Positions 1 through 7,800 of a stretch of DNA of 34,271 nucleotides are shown here, one piece after another (the first letter of the stretch is position 1; each line of letters opens with the position of its first letter). Position numbers and translations under genes: made by a program. Source of the stretch: UBA60 sp964587885 (GTDB lineage Archaea; Thermoplasmatota; Poseidoniia; Poseidoniales; Poseidoniaceae); NCBI GenBank assembly GCA_964587885.1, contig CAZPME010000022.1, positions 1 through 34,271 of the forward strand. The letters run 5' to 3'. The notes below the pieces were generated by a model. That model had not been told where the DNA came from, made no database searches, and was given only the letters and a program-made list of their open reading frames with translations.

Positions 1-330
1 CAGAGTTACTACTTAAACGATGCACTGCTCTAATGCTTAACTGCTTAGAGGGATGAGTGATTGATGACTCAGGGGGTTGCGCAGAGGGTATAGAGAATCT
101 ATGCTGAAATCCCTTCAGTTCTTGTTCACTAATTGTAGTGCTAATCTCGGAGGGTCGAGAGGGTGGTTCAGTCTGCGCAGGGGGTCCGCTCACAGACTAC
201 CCTTTGCTTCACGAAAGAGGTCGGTTGTCTGTATCATTCACTACAAATCGTGGTATAAACCTGCAACAAACTCACAATTCTTCACATTGCTCAACCTGCT
301 TACGGATTACTGCGATGCATTATCGAACTA
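1..330. other. Non-coding left edge with tandem hairpins; candidate structured RNA
   Basis: No convincing protein gene is seen here. Perfect short inverted repeats follow each other: 54-58/67-71, 90-94/98-102, 104-108/114-118, 127-131/136-140, 145-149/156-160. A sixth element at 192-197 can pair either with 227-232 or, shifted by one base, with 170-175. A TATA-like 10-mer GGTATAAACC lies at 252-261; the same 10-mer occurs upstream of the L7Ae operon. Read on the minus strand it would place a transcript start near position 230, at the edge of the outermost stem. No RNase P, SRP or rRNA signature was recognised. The segment may be an RNA gene running off the left end; the strand is uncertain. 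Confidence 0.35.
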
Positions 331-576
331 TCAGCGGAAATTGATAGGTAGTTCTGCCTTCATTGATCCAAGTTCGGCTGGAGTCCAAGAACCCTTGAAG
401 ACATTCATCGCTAACCACAAGACGGCATTCCATGATTTTCCTTCTGCGTACAGGTCGATATGCCCACAGGCTGCCAATTCGAGCAAAGTTGCTTCATCGC
501 TGTCAGCATCAAATAAGGCACGCACAAATTGTACAGTATCCAAATGATACGAAGTCGCACGTGGACGGCCAACCAT
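331..576 (-). CDS. Unknown 81-aa protein downstream of ParA and RHH-like gene
   Basis: The family is not recognised. The start is well supported: the sequence GAGGTGA lies five bases before the ATG and overlaps the stop codon of the upstream gene, so the two are translationally linked. The protein begins with MVGRPRA, which resembles the GRP core of an AT-hook, followed by a mostly helical, alanine- and leucine-rich stretch with acidic patches. There is no signal peptide or membrane segment. The position as third gene after a ParA ATPase and an RHH-like protein suggests an accessory role in DNA segregation, but this rests on context alone. Confidence 0.6.
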   Translation of the reverse strand: MVGRPRATSYHLDTVQFVRALFDADSDEATLLELAACGHIDLYAEGKSWNAVLWLAMNVFKGSWTPAELGSMKAELPINFR

Positions 577-585
577 TTTCTCACC

Positions 586-813
586 TCAAACTGGGAAAGG
601 GCAAAGCGATAAGCGCTGAATAAGGACTTCGGAATCTATCCCTGACAACTCATTTATCTTGGCTCGTAATTCATCGGTCACACCTTGTAACTTCTGCATT
701 TTGTGTTCCTTTACCAAGCCCATAATCAGACCATCGACACTACGGTGGTCGGTCATTGAGCGTAGGGAATTCAAGTGTCTACGCGTCTCGTAACTTACGC
801 TTACCGAGGTCAT
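586..813 (-). CDS. Small ribbon-helix-helix-like DNA-binding protein (possible ParA partner)
   Basis: The preferred start gives 75 residues and is preceded by GGAG at a normal distance. A longer in-frame version begins at 861 but its extra N-terminus looks unstructured. The protein opens with MTSVSVSYETRRHLNSL, the pattern of the strand and first helix of ribbon-helix-helix (CopG/Arc) regulators, followed by a second helix around SVDGLIMGLVKEH. The C-terminus is helical. It lies about 125 bases downstream of ParA on the same strand and overlaps the ribosome binding site of the next gene. Archaeal SegAB systems pair a ParA ATPase with an RHH protein, so a centromere-binding role is reasonable; an antitoxin-like regulator is the alternative. 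Confidence 0.6.
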   Translation of the reverse strand: MTSVSVSYETRRHLNSLRSMTDHRSVDGLIMGLVKEHKMQKLQGVTDELRAKINELSGIDSEVLIQRLSLCPFPV

Positions 814-938
814 TCCTTCTCCAGTCATGTGTTTACCCGAAGCGAAGAGACCTCTCTCCATATTTGACGGTATGGGATTTTGGAGCGGCTAGGAGAAGGT
901 TTCTCGCCTACCCAACCATGTGCGGCTGAGATTTATTC

Positions 939-1901
939 TCACGCCTTTAGGCGGTCGCGACGAATCCGAGGGATTTCGTTGATACCATGCTTCTTACGGA
1001 TAATCTGCACTCTCTGATGTACTTCTTTGGCCAAAGTCCAATATTGATGACTACCTTTTCCGCTCGACTTGTTATTTGGTGGATGCAAGATAACCGTAGG
1101 AGCACCTTCTGATGGGGCTTCAGCAATTTTTACCAAACGCTGTATCATCGTCTTGAATACTTGGCGCTCAAAGTGCTTATTGACCTCATTGCAGACTGAA
1201 ATCGACAATTTCGATTTCGCCAAAACCATGGTCATGACGATTCCCAATAATTTGAGATGTGGATTAATGCGGCGCTGTACCAATTTAATCGAATTCATTA
1301 GCAGACTCATTCCTTCCAAGGCATAGAATTCTGCCTGTACTGGTACGATGACCCAACGGGCGGCTGCCAGCGCATTGATGGTGAGTAGGCCAAGGCTTGG
1401 CGGGGTATCAATAATGATGTAATCAAAATCATCCTCTATACTAGCCAAGGCTTCCTTGAGCCGGGTTTCACGGCCGATGCGAGTGGAGAGTTCAATTTCG
1501 GCGCCTGACAAATGAATATCTGAGGGAAGTAGCCATAGATTGTCAACCTTGATGTGGTCGGGAATTTTCTTCTTGTCCGGATATTCTGCCGACCAAGCTC
1601 TCTGCATAGAATTAGTGAGTTGCTCGGGCGAAAGTAAGAATTCCCCGAAGATATCCATCGGCTCGCCGGCATCATTCATCAATAGGTCATTGACTGTACG
1701 CTTTAACTCACGCTTTTCAACCCCGAAAGAAGTCGAGCAATTGCCCTGTGGGTCAAGGTCAACAAGCAATACTTTACGCGCAGGTAAGCGCTGCTTGGGG
1801 TCACCTTCGGCCAAGGCTGTAGCGAGATTAACCGCAGTAGTTGTCTTGGCACAGCCACCTTTTTGATTGGCTACTGCAATGACCATTTTGTATGGATTCA
1901 T
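939..1901 (-). CDS. parA: ParA/Soj-family chromosome partitioning ATPase
   Basis: A 320-residue member of the ParA/MinD deviant-Walker ATPases, which form ATP-dependent dimers on DNA and drive segregation. The deviant Walker A motif KGGCAKTT is at residues 14-21, Walker A' LLVDLDPQGN near 45-54, and Walker B YIIIDTPPSLG at 161-171. The length is slightly above the common 250-290 because of a segment of about 60 residues before Walker B and a basic C-terminal tail that may contact DNA. A start at ATG 1901 is supported by GGGGAT upstream; a second ATG five codons later is possible. It follows MoxR after 70 bases and precedes the RHH-like gene, giving a SegAB-like arrangement. Confidence 0.93.
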   Translation of the reverse strand: MNPYKMVIAVANQKGGCAKTTTAVNLATALAEGDPKQRLPARKVLLVDLDPQGNCSTSFGVEKRELKRTVNDLLMNDAGEPMDIFGEFLLSPEQLTNSMQRAWSAEYPDKKKIPDHIKVDNLWLLPSDIHLSGAEIELSTRIGRETRLKEALASIEDDFDYIIIDTPPSLGLLTINALAAARWVIVPVQAEFYALEGMSLLMNSIKLVQRRINPHLKLLGIVMTMVLAKSKLSISVCNEVNKHFERQVFKTMIQRLVKIAEAPSEGAPTVILHPPNNKSSGKGSHQYWTLAKEVHQRVQIIRKKHGINEIPRIRRDRLKA

Positions 1902-1971
1902 GGCTTATCCCCGTTCCGGTAAGATGGCGAAAGTGCCCACCACCTATGAATTATTCACCCAATCTGTTCTA

Positions 1972-2973
1972 TCAAGCCGGTTGAATAACGGGCACGGGAA
2001 CTTCGGAGAGAATCTTACGCATGATGTGCATTCCGGTGATACCGCGAATCTTCGCTTCCGGCTTCATCATGATTCGGTGGCTGACAACTTGTAGGGCGAC
2101 GGCCTTGATATCATCAGGAATAACATAGTCACGGCCATCGATGGCTGCACTTGCACGCCCGGTCTTGAATAGTGACTGGCTTGCACGAGGACTGGCGCCA
2201 GTGATAACGCGGTGGTCCTCACGAGTGCGCTGAACAACTTCAACGATGTAAGAGAGAATGGCTGGATCAATATGAACGGTCTCAAGTGCCTTCTGCATTG
2301 CAACCACCTTTTTGGGTGAGGTAATCTGTTCGACATCGTGGTTATCCTTGCCACGCAATTTCCTGCGGGCCAAAATCGCCTTTTCCTCAGCACGGTCAGG
2401 GTAACCCATACTCATCTTCATCAAGAAGCGATCCATTTGGGCTTCAGGCAAAGGATATGTTCCCTCTTGCTCAATCGGATTCTGGGTCGCTAATACGACG
2501 AATGGGGCTGGCAACTTGTGGGTAATTCCTTCAATGGTCACCTGCTTCTCTTCCATCGCTTCAAGCAGAGCAGCCTGAGTCTTTGGTGGAGCACGGTTAA
2601 TCTCATCAGCGAGAAGAACGTTGGAGAATAGAGGTCCAGCTCGTAGTTTGAACTCACCCGATTTCTGGTCATACATGTACGTCCCCATAATATCACTAGG
2701 GAGTAAATCAGGAGTGAATTGCACACGCTTGAATTTACATCCAAGGGCACGTGCGAAGGTGTTGGCGAGTAGAGTCTTAGCAAGACCTGGGAAATCTTCC
2801 AATAGCATATTGCCGTTTGACAAAATTCCAATGGTTACCCGGCGCAGATTATCTTCCTTGCCGATGATCACCTTGCTCGCTTCGCTCATTAGCCCATTGG
2901 CGATGGTCGAAACAGTCGAAATTAGGTCCTTGGTACGAGCATCGCCGACACCTGCTGAATTTGCCATAGTCAT
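1972..2973 (-). CDS. MoxR-family AAA+ ATPase
   Basis: MoxR ATPases are AAA+ chaperone-like proteins that help mature or insert metal cofactors in partner complexes, usually with von Willebrand factor A proteins. The Walker A region reads EDFPGLAKTLLA near residues 59-70, with Walker B LLADEINRAPP near 120-130 and a sensor region ATQNPIEQEGTYPLPEAQ. The chosen ATG at 2973 has GGGGA at normal spacing. An ATG at 3015 would add 14 residues but has no ribosome binding site. No VWA or DUF58 partner is nearby: upstream is aIF5B and downstream is ParA, so its client is unknown. Confidence 0.9.
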   Translation of the reverse strand: MTMANSAGVGDARTKDLISTVSTIANGLMSEASKVIIGKEDNLRRVTIGILSNGNMLLEDFPGLAKTLLANTFARALGCKFKRVQFTPDLLPSDIMGTYMYDQKSGEFKLRAGPLFSNVLLADEINRAPPKTQAALLEAMEEKQVTIEGITHKLPAPFVVLATQNPIEQEGTYPLPEAQMDRFLMKMSMGYPDRAEEKAILARRKLRGKDNHDVEQITSPKKVVAMQKALETVHIDPAILSYIVEVVQRTREDHRVITGASPRASQSLFKTGRASAAIDGRDYVIPDDIKAVALQVVSHRIMMKPEAKIRGITGMHIMRKILSEVPVPVIQPA

Positions 2974-3084
2974 GTGAATCCCCACTGGAGCAATTATCCG
3001 ACCACCAAGAATCATACTTCAAGATATTGGGTCAATAAGTCAGCCTTGCATCCGTCAAATTACGGTTTTATTTTTATTGAAACA

Positions 3085-3112
3085 GGGGCTTAATGATGCG
3101 ATTAATAGCCCC
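3085..3112 (-). terminator. Hairpin across the aIF5B stop codon, probable terminator
   Basis: GGGGCT at 3085-3090 pairs with AGCCCC at 3107-3112. The stem continues inward through TAAT/ATTA with a two-base bulge. The stop codon of aIF5B (3102-3104) lies inside it, and on the minus strand it is followed by a short T-rich then A-rich stretch that may also carry the TATA box of the MoxR gene. It marks the end of the translation operon. Confidence 0.45.
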
Positions 3113-5021
3113 AAAATCTATCGCTCTTACGATGTAATGCGACTATCTCGTCGAAGATTTCTTGCTCGGTAGAATTCATCTTGACATTGCGCAATCGCTT
3201 GGCATGAGTCTCAGGGATATCGACGTACAATATGTCTTCTTCATCGATGCCTCGACCTACCGTCGCACCGGAGATTGCCACCGCCACTTCATCACCTTGT
3301 TCAGCCTCTTGCATCCCGCTTTCACCGGTGCGAATCGACTTGATTTGCCCAACTCGGGAGCCACCCAAAGTCATCAACTGCTGACCGACATGAATGCGGC
3401 CGCCAAGTACGCGAATCCCAACTACTGCAGGCCCAGAACGACGGAATATGTGGTCGGCGAGAATCTGAATACGGCCGGGGAAAACCAGCGCTTCACGCTG
3501 GGCTTCCTCTAATTCACGCGTACGGTTTTCACGCCACTCACTCAAACGTTCAATGATGTGGTAAATGATACTGCCATCGATATACTCGACAGGACAATCA
3601 TCTGCATTGAGCAAACTCGCAACCTCGGCAATTGGTTTAGTTGAGAATGCAAGAATCACATTCTGCAAGGGCTGTCCCGCATTCTCAGCGGTGATAAAAT
3701 CACGTTTGTTGACTTGACCAATGGTAGCAGAGCGAATCGGGATTTCCAACTTTCCCAACTCAAAAGCTAACGCTTCCAAACCCCCGAGAGTATCGGCTTT
3801 GATGACCACACCTTCTTCTTCAATTTCCACTCCAATGCGAGCTTCCTCGTGAGCCTTTTCTCGGGCTATTGAAATCTGTTCTTCTGTATTGGAAAGACGC
3901 AAAGTAGTTCCCGCCAACACATTTTCCAAATTTGGCCCGTTGATTTTCACTCCAGCCGCAGCCTCAACTCGGTCGACATCATCCCAACGGTCACCGGCAT
4001 CACGCATCTCTGACATCCCACGTGGGCGGAACATCCCTTTGATATGAGTCTCAAACGACCCATCAGGGCCGACTAACGTAATGCGGTCACCTTTATTCAA
4101 TTCACCACGATAGAGAATAACGTCGATAGTTTTGCCCAGTCCTCGCACCTCTTTCATTTCAAGCACAGTGCCTTCGGCAGAGCCCAAAGTATCGCGCAAG
4201 CGCTCATCCAAGTAGCGCTCAGCCAATCCAACCGTGACCGCCAATAAATCCTGCAGGCCCTCGCCCTCTTTGGCGGAACAAGGCACGACACCTATGGATT
4301 TGGTGAAATCCTTGATCTGGTCAAAGCGCTCAATGTTGAAACCATGCTCAGCGAATTGACCGACCAACTTCCACCAACGCTTCTCAAACATCTCACTAAC
4401 TTCACGACGCTGGTCCTTGACTGCTTCAAGGAAGGAGCGGCCAAATTCTGATTCCCAACCATGGATGCGGTCAATTTTATTGGCTGCGACAACGAAAGGA
4501 GTCTTTTGTTGCTTGAGGATGTTTATCGACTCAATGGTTTGCGGTTGTAGACCTTCCATCATGTCGACGACCAAGATTGCAATATCGGCTAATGTCCCAC
4601 CACGACGACGTAAACTAGTGAATGAATGGTGACCTGGAGTATCTATGAAAAGTAAACCTGGAGACTTGAACTTACCACCACGCAACATGTGTGCGCAAGT
4701 TTCATTCAACAAGTCTGCAGGGACTTCGGTTGCACCGATGTGCTGAGTAATTCCACCGGCTTCACGCGCCATCACACTGGCTTGACGTTCAAGCCCAAGC
4801 GAGCGAATATAATCGAGAATACTGGTCTTACCATGGTCAACATGGCCTAGTACGCTTACGATAGGCTGGCGATTCTTGCCTAACTCAATCTGCTCCTCAT
4901 CATCACTTACAGTTGCCGATTCACCGGCAGAATCACCGGAATGTTCTGCTTTCTCAACCGAATTATCAAGTTCATTAACTTCAGCATCGCTGGGCATGTC
5001 TTCGAGTGAATCTTCGGACAT
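3102..5021 (-). CDS. infB: Translation initiation factor aIF5B (IF-2 family GTPase)
   Basis: aIF5B/IF-2 is the GTPase that promotes ribosomal subunit joining. With the ATG at 5021 (preceded by GGTGG) the protein has 639 residues. G motifs are GHVDHGKT at 59-66, GITQHIGATE near 90, DTPGHHSFT at 127-135, NKID at 181-184 and SAKEGEGL as G5. The catalytic histidine after DTPG is present, but the usual following Glu is His. Domain II and the later EF-like domain are recognisable to the C-terminus. Unusual for an archaeal homologue is an acidic N-terminal extension of about 50 residues before the G domain. No intein interrupts the G motifs. It is the last gene of the ribosomal operon, 15 bases after ndk. 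Confidence 0.96.
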   Translation of the reverse strand: MSEDSLEDMPSDAEVNELDNSVEKAEHSGDSAGESATVSDDEEQIELGKNRQPIVSVLGHVDHGKTSILDYIRSLGLERQASVMAREAGGITQHIGATEVPADLLNETCAHMLRGGKFKSPGLLFIDTPGHHSFTSLRRRGGTLADIAILVVDMMEGLQPQTIESINILKQQKTPFVVAANKIDRIHGWESEFGRSFLEAVKDQRREVSEMFEKRWWKLVGQFAEHGFNIERFDQIKDFTKSIGVVPCSAKEGEGLQDLLAVTVGLAERYLDERLRDTLGSAEGTVLEMKEVRGLGKTIDVILYRGELNKGDRITLVGPDGSFETHIKGMFRPRGMSEMRDAGDRWDDVDRVEAAAGVKINGPNLENVLAGTTLRLSNTEEQISIAREKAHEEARIGVEIEEEGVVIKADTLGGLEALAFELGKLEIPIRSATIGQVNKRDFITAENAGQPLQNVILAFSTKPIAEVASLLNADDCPVEYIDGSIIYHIIERLSEWRENRTRELEEAQREALVFPGRIQILADHIFRRSGPAVVGIRVLGGRIHVGQQLMTLGGSRVGQIKSIRTGESGMQEAEQGDEVAVAISGATVGRGIDEEDILYVDIPETHAKRLRNVKMNSTEQEIFDEIVALHRKSDRFWGY

Positions 5022-5036
5022 GCATTCCACCACGCC

Positions 5037-5483
5037 TCACTCGTAAACCCAGTTCTCTCGCTCTGGCGTCCAGTCCATGACTCCCTCAGGGAACCATAGT
5101 CCAAGTTCATATGCCGCAGTTTCAGAAGCATCTGAGCCATGAATCATATTGTAACCCATATCCATGCCGAAATCGCCACGGATTGTTCCAGGTGGTGCTT
5201 CTCGGCCATTAGTAGGGCCAATGAGATTGCGAGCCACGCTTATCGCATCGACTCCCTTCCAAGCCATACAGACTACCGGTCCACTGGTTATGAATTTGAT
5301 TAAGCCCTCAAAGAACGGACGCTCCTTGTGAACATCATAGTGGGAACGAGCAATTTCTTCGCTTGGAATCTGACTCTTGAGACCGACTAGACGTAGGCCT
5401 TTGCGCTCAAATCTACCGATAATTTCGCCGACCAAGCCACGCTGGACTCCATCAGGCTTGACCATGATATATGTTGTCTCCAT
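5037..5483 (-). CDS. ndk: Nucleoside diphosphate kinase
   Basis: NDK transfers the gamma phosphate between nucleoside triphosphates and diphosphates through a phosphohistidine. The 148-residue length is typical. The N-terminus has METTYIMVKPDGVQRGLVG and the active-site motif NMIHGSDASETA contains the catalytic histidine. The start is supported by GAGGTGA six bases upstream of the ATG. It is placed between L24e and aIF5B, the gene order L7Ae-S28e-L24e-NDK-aIF5B seen in many archaea, and is probably co-transcribed with them. Confidence 0.97.
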   Translation of the reverse strand: METTYIMVKPDGVQRGLVGEIIGRFERKGLRLVGLKSQIPSEEIARSHYDVHKERPFFEGLIKFITSGPVVCMAWKGVDAISVARNLIGPTNGREAPPGTIRGDFGMDMGYNMIHGSDASETAAYELGLWFPEGVMDWTPERENWVYE

Positions 5484-5543
5484 TTTTTCACCTCAAATCA
5501 TTGCCAGAGACCAATCCAAGTGGATAGGTAAGTTGGCACCTCA

Positions 5544-5732
5544 CTAAACGCCGCCCTTTAGGTAATGGCGGGTCCACTTGACCTTGCGAGGATTACGCTT
5601 CAATTTGAGGGCGTTCTTCCTCGTCTTGCTATTCTTGAACCACTTGACGGTGCCGTCACGTTGGACGTACATCAATCCGGTTCCGGGCTCGATTTCATCG
5701 CCTGAAAAACTGCAAACTCTACGCTCTGGCAT
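5544..5732 (-). CDS. rpl24e: Large subunit ribosomal protein L24e, zinc-less form
   Basis: A 62-residue protein with the L24e signature EPGTGLMYVQRDGTVKWF and the later RNPRKVKWT motif. L24e usually binds zinc through four cysteines (C-x2-C ... C-x3-C). Here the first cysteine (residue 7) remains, but the second is Ser in CSFSG and the second pair is lost in FKNSKTRK. It should therefore be a C-minus form held without zinc. AAGGTGATA lies just before the ATG. The stop of S28e is five bases upstream, so the genes are tightly coupled. Confidence 0.95.
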   Translation of the reverse strand: MPERRVCSFSGDEIEPGTGLMYVQRDGTVKWFKNSKTRKNALKLKRNPRKVKWTRHYLKGGV

Positions 5733-5736
5733 ATTA

Positions 5737-5961
5737 TCACCTTACATTCAATTTGCGAGCCTCTCGACCGGTATCACGCAACATTAGAATGTCGCCGATA
5801 CGCACTGGCCCGACTACGTTTCGAGTAATGATTCGACCGACGTCACGTGGATTTGGGGCATCGTTTACACGCACCTTAACCTGCGTCGCTTCTCCGGTCA
5901 TTCCGGTTCGGCCAACGATTTCAACGACCTCTGCCGGCCAACCGCCGAGTTCTTCGCTCAT
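5737..5961 (-). CDS. rps28e: Small subunit ribosomal protein S28e
   Basis: A 74-residue protein that matches S28e over its whole length: GRTGMTGEATQVKVRV, then GRIITRNVVGPVRIGDILML and the C-terminal DTGREARKL. S28e has an OB fold and sits near the mRNA exit channel of the small subunit. GGAGG lies nine bases before the ATG. The gene is between L7Ae and L24e in the conserved archaeal translation operon. Confidence 0.97.
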   Translation of the reverse strand: MSEELGGWPAEVVEIVGRTGMTGEATQVKVRVNDAPNPRDVGRIITRNVVGPVRIGDILMLRDTGREARKLNVR

Positions 5962-5994
5962 TCCATTTCCTCCGATTATTGATTAATTAGGGGT

Positions 5995-6372
5995 TTACTC
6001 GCCCTTGATGTTCTCTAGATGCGATATTACGTCATCAAACTTAGCCTGAGCGCCCTTACCAACTTCCATCAAAGCAATGGAAGCGGTCTTGACATTCTTG
6101 GGCATTCCACATTCCTTAGCCAAGTATTCTTGACTGCCTACGTAGGCAAAAGGTATGTTCTTTTCATCGCAAATCATTGGGATGTGCGCCAATAATTCTG
6201 GCGGGTTCACATCTTCAGCCATGATGATGATCTTGGCATTACCGCGCTCGGCTGCCTTGGTCACTTCATTGCTTCCTTTCTTTATCGCGCCGGCTTTGCT
6301 GGCCTCTTGGACCAAAGCATAGACAGCTGTTTCTACATCTTCTGGGGTTTCAAATCGCACATGTACACTCAT
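5995..6372 (-). CDS. rpl7ae: Ribosomal protein L7Ae, kink-turn binding
   Basis: L7Ae binds kink-turns in 23S rRNA, box C/D and H/ACA guide RNAs and RNase P RNA. The start at 6372 gives 125 residues and is preceded by AGGAGAAGTGATCC, an excellent ribosome binding site. The upstream in-frame extension to 6444 is not convincing. The RNA-binding signature KKGSNEVTKAAERG and the AEDVNPPELLAHIPMIC core are intact. It is the first gene of the ribosomal operon. L7Ae is known to repress its own mRNA in some archaea through a leader kink-turn; I could not identify a clear kink-turn here. Confidence 0.97.
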   Translation of the reverse strand: MSVHVRFETPEDVETAVYALVQEASKAGAIKKGSNEVTKAAERGNAKIIIMAEDVNPPELLAHIPMICDEKNIPFAYVGSQEYLAKECGMPKNVKTASIALMEVGKGAQAKFDDVISHLENIKGE

Positions 6373-6431
6373 TGGATCACTTCTCCTATTGGGCCTTCCT
6401 CGTGTTAGGCAGGCGCTCGCACAGCGTGCTC

Positions 6432-6480
6432 GGTATAAACCCAACGGCTACCCCGTAGGGGTAAGGAAATCTAAATTTCC
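6432..6480 (-). promoter_or_regulatory. Promoter region of the ribosomal operon with two inverted repeats
   Basis: TTTATA (minus strand, 6434-6439) inside the 10-mer GGTATAAACC is a good archaeal TATA box, giving an estimated transcript start near 6409 and a leader of about 35-40 bases. Directly upstream are two perfect inverted repeats: TACCCC-GTA-GGGGTA at 6449-6463 and GGAAAT-CTAA-ATTTCC at 6465-6480. If the TATA assignment is right they lie upstream of the core promoter and may bind a regulator. Confidence 0.45.
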
Positions 6481-6576
6481 ACCCTCTCAAATTGAATGAC
6501 TGCTTCGCACTGTCCATATTTCAAGCAATGGATGAAGACAAAATAAACCCTCTCATTGCTAAATGCCAACAGCCTA

Positions 6577-7515
6577 CTAAGCAGAGCCATCTAACAATGC
6601 TTGAATGCCTCGGGCAAGAGCCGGACCACCGCTAATAACAGCACGAGGATTCTGCAAAGAATTAGCCGCATGCACACCACTGACATGTTGGTCTAGTCGT
6701 GAAATTGCCCCTCCAGTAAACAAACCATGGGTGCAGGCGGCATGAACTTCCTTCGCCCCTTGGGCCAGCAATGCTTCACTGGCTCGACAAATCGTTCCAC
6801 CTGTAGCAATCATATCATCGACGATAGTCACAATCCGGCCATCGACTTCCAAATCTTTGGCTTTGTGGACAATGGTATGAGCATCAATGCGGGTCTTTTC
6901 AAGATATGAGAATGAGCAACCGATCGCTTCAGCAACTTGGCCTGCTCGCTCAATCGCCCCCTTATCGGGAGAGAGAATGAAGTCAGGTCGCACATTGTTC
7001 TGCAGATATTCCGCGACCTCGGGCATACATGAAGTGAATGCGACTGGCACTCCAATGTCGTCAAGAGCACTTGGAGCATGTAAATCGAGGACTGTAATTC
7101 CGTCACAACGACTGGCAAATAGCCGGCCTATGGCCTTGGCCGAAACCGCTTCTCCAGCCTGGAACCGCTTGTCTTGACGAGAATAACCAAAATACGGAAT
7201 GGCGAGAAATACTCCAGAACCAACCGATTCAAGTCCCTGTGGTCCACCACCCTTGAGCGATTCAGTATTACCATCACGTACATCCCTTATCGCTTCCAAC
7301 AATAGAAGAGTTTCAATAATCCCATTATCGGGGTAAGTGGTCGAAACTAATACAACCGGCTCTGAGCGTACCGCTTCAATATGTTCGGTCGGGATTCGAA
7401 CATATCCTTCTTGGTCGGGAAAACGTCTTGCTTCCAAAGGGATATGAGTCCATCCCAACTCCTTAGCCAGGTCGTCAGCGAGCGGCCGGGAATTCGAACC
7501 GGAAACGATTGGCAT
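6577..7515 (-). CDS. prs: Ribose-phosphate pyrophosphokinase (PRPP synthetase)
   Basis: This enzyme makes PRPP from ribose-5-phosphate and ATP for nucleotide, histidine and tryptophan synthesis. The 312-residue length is typical. The PRPP-binding loop VDDMIATGGTI, the flexible-loop region PYFGYSRQDKRF and the metal-binding DLHAP are all present. AGGGG lies seven bases before the ATG. The gene ends about 200 bases before the L7Ae start, with a T-rich stretch at 6536-6548 on its strand that could terminate it. A tRNA-Ile gene is upstream. Confidence 0.95.
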   Translation of the reverse strand: MPIVSGSNSRPLADDLAKELGWTHIPLEARRFPDQEGYVRIPTEHIEAVRSEPVVLVSTTYPDNGIIETLLLLEAIRDVRDGNTESLKGGGPQGLESVGSGVFLAIPYFGYSRQDKRFQAGEAVSAKAIGRLFASRCDGITVLDLHAPSALDDIGVPVAFTSCMPEVAEYLQNNVRPDFILSPDKGAIERAGQVAEAIGCSFSYLEKTRIDAHTIVHKAKDLEVDGRIVTIVDDMIATGGTICRASEALLAQGAKEVHAACTHGLFTGGAISRLDQHVSGVHAANSLQNPRAVISGGPALARGIQALLDGSA

Positions 7516-7660
7516 GGTTTTCCCCTAACCTGTCCGGTGCGATGTCGCTTGAAGGACTTTCGCAAACCCCTGCGCCCTAATATCGACCCAAAATTATCCC
7601 AAGTGAGTGTAATAGTCACACGAAATAATCTCAAGACACGCAGACAAAACGTGGAGGGAG

Positions 7661-7735
7661 TGGGCGAGGCAAGATTTGAACTTGCGACCTCCCGGTTATC
7701 AGCCGGGTGCTCCAACCAACCTAAGCTACCCGCCC
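7661..7735 (-). tRNA. tRNA-Ile (anticodon GAT)
   Basis: A 75-base tRNA folds on the minus strand. The acceptor stem GGGCGGG (7729-7735) pairs with CTCGCCC (7662-7668) with one G-T wobble. The D stem is GCTT/GAGC. The anticodon stem CCCGG/CCGGG closes the loop CTGATAA with anticodon GAT. The T arm GCAAG-TTCAAAT-CTTGC is perfect. The discriminator base is A, CCA is not encoded, and no intron is seen. It lies between the PRC-barrel gene and prs. Confidence 0.95.
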
Positions 7736-7800
7736 AGAGCAAACCGGCGAGATACGTTGCCGTCATAACGCTGACGGTTGGCCAAGAGCCTAACGGCAAC

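Noticed and set aside
1..330. RNase P RNA, SRP RNA or 5S rRNA as identity of the hairpin region
   Set aside because: The conserved cores of these RNAs were not found on either strand.
77..547. 156-codon plus-strand ORF at the left edge
   Set aside because: It overlaps the minus-strand 81-aa gene that has a strong ribosome binding site, its composition is unlike a protein (rich in Ser, Cys and Arg), and it has no ribosome binding site.
3102..5021. Intein in aIF5B
   Set aside because: All G motifs are contiguous and the length is normal apart from the acidic N-terminus.
6373..6440. L7Ae-binding kink-turn in the operon leader
   Set aside because: I searched for the tandem GA/AG with a three-base bulge and found no convincing match.
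6373..6444. N-terminal extension of L7Ae
   Set aside because: The extension is basic and unlike L7Ae, while the ATG at 6372 has a near-perfect ribosome binding site.
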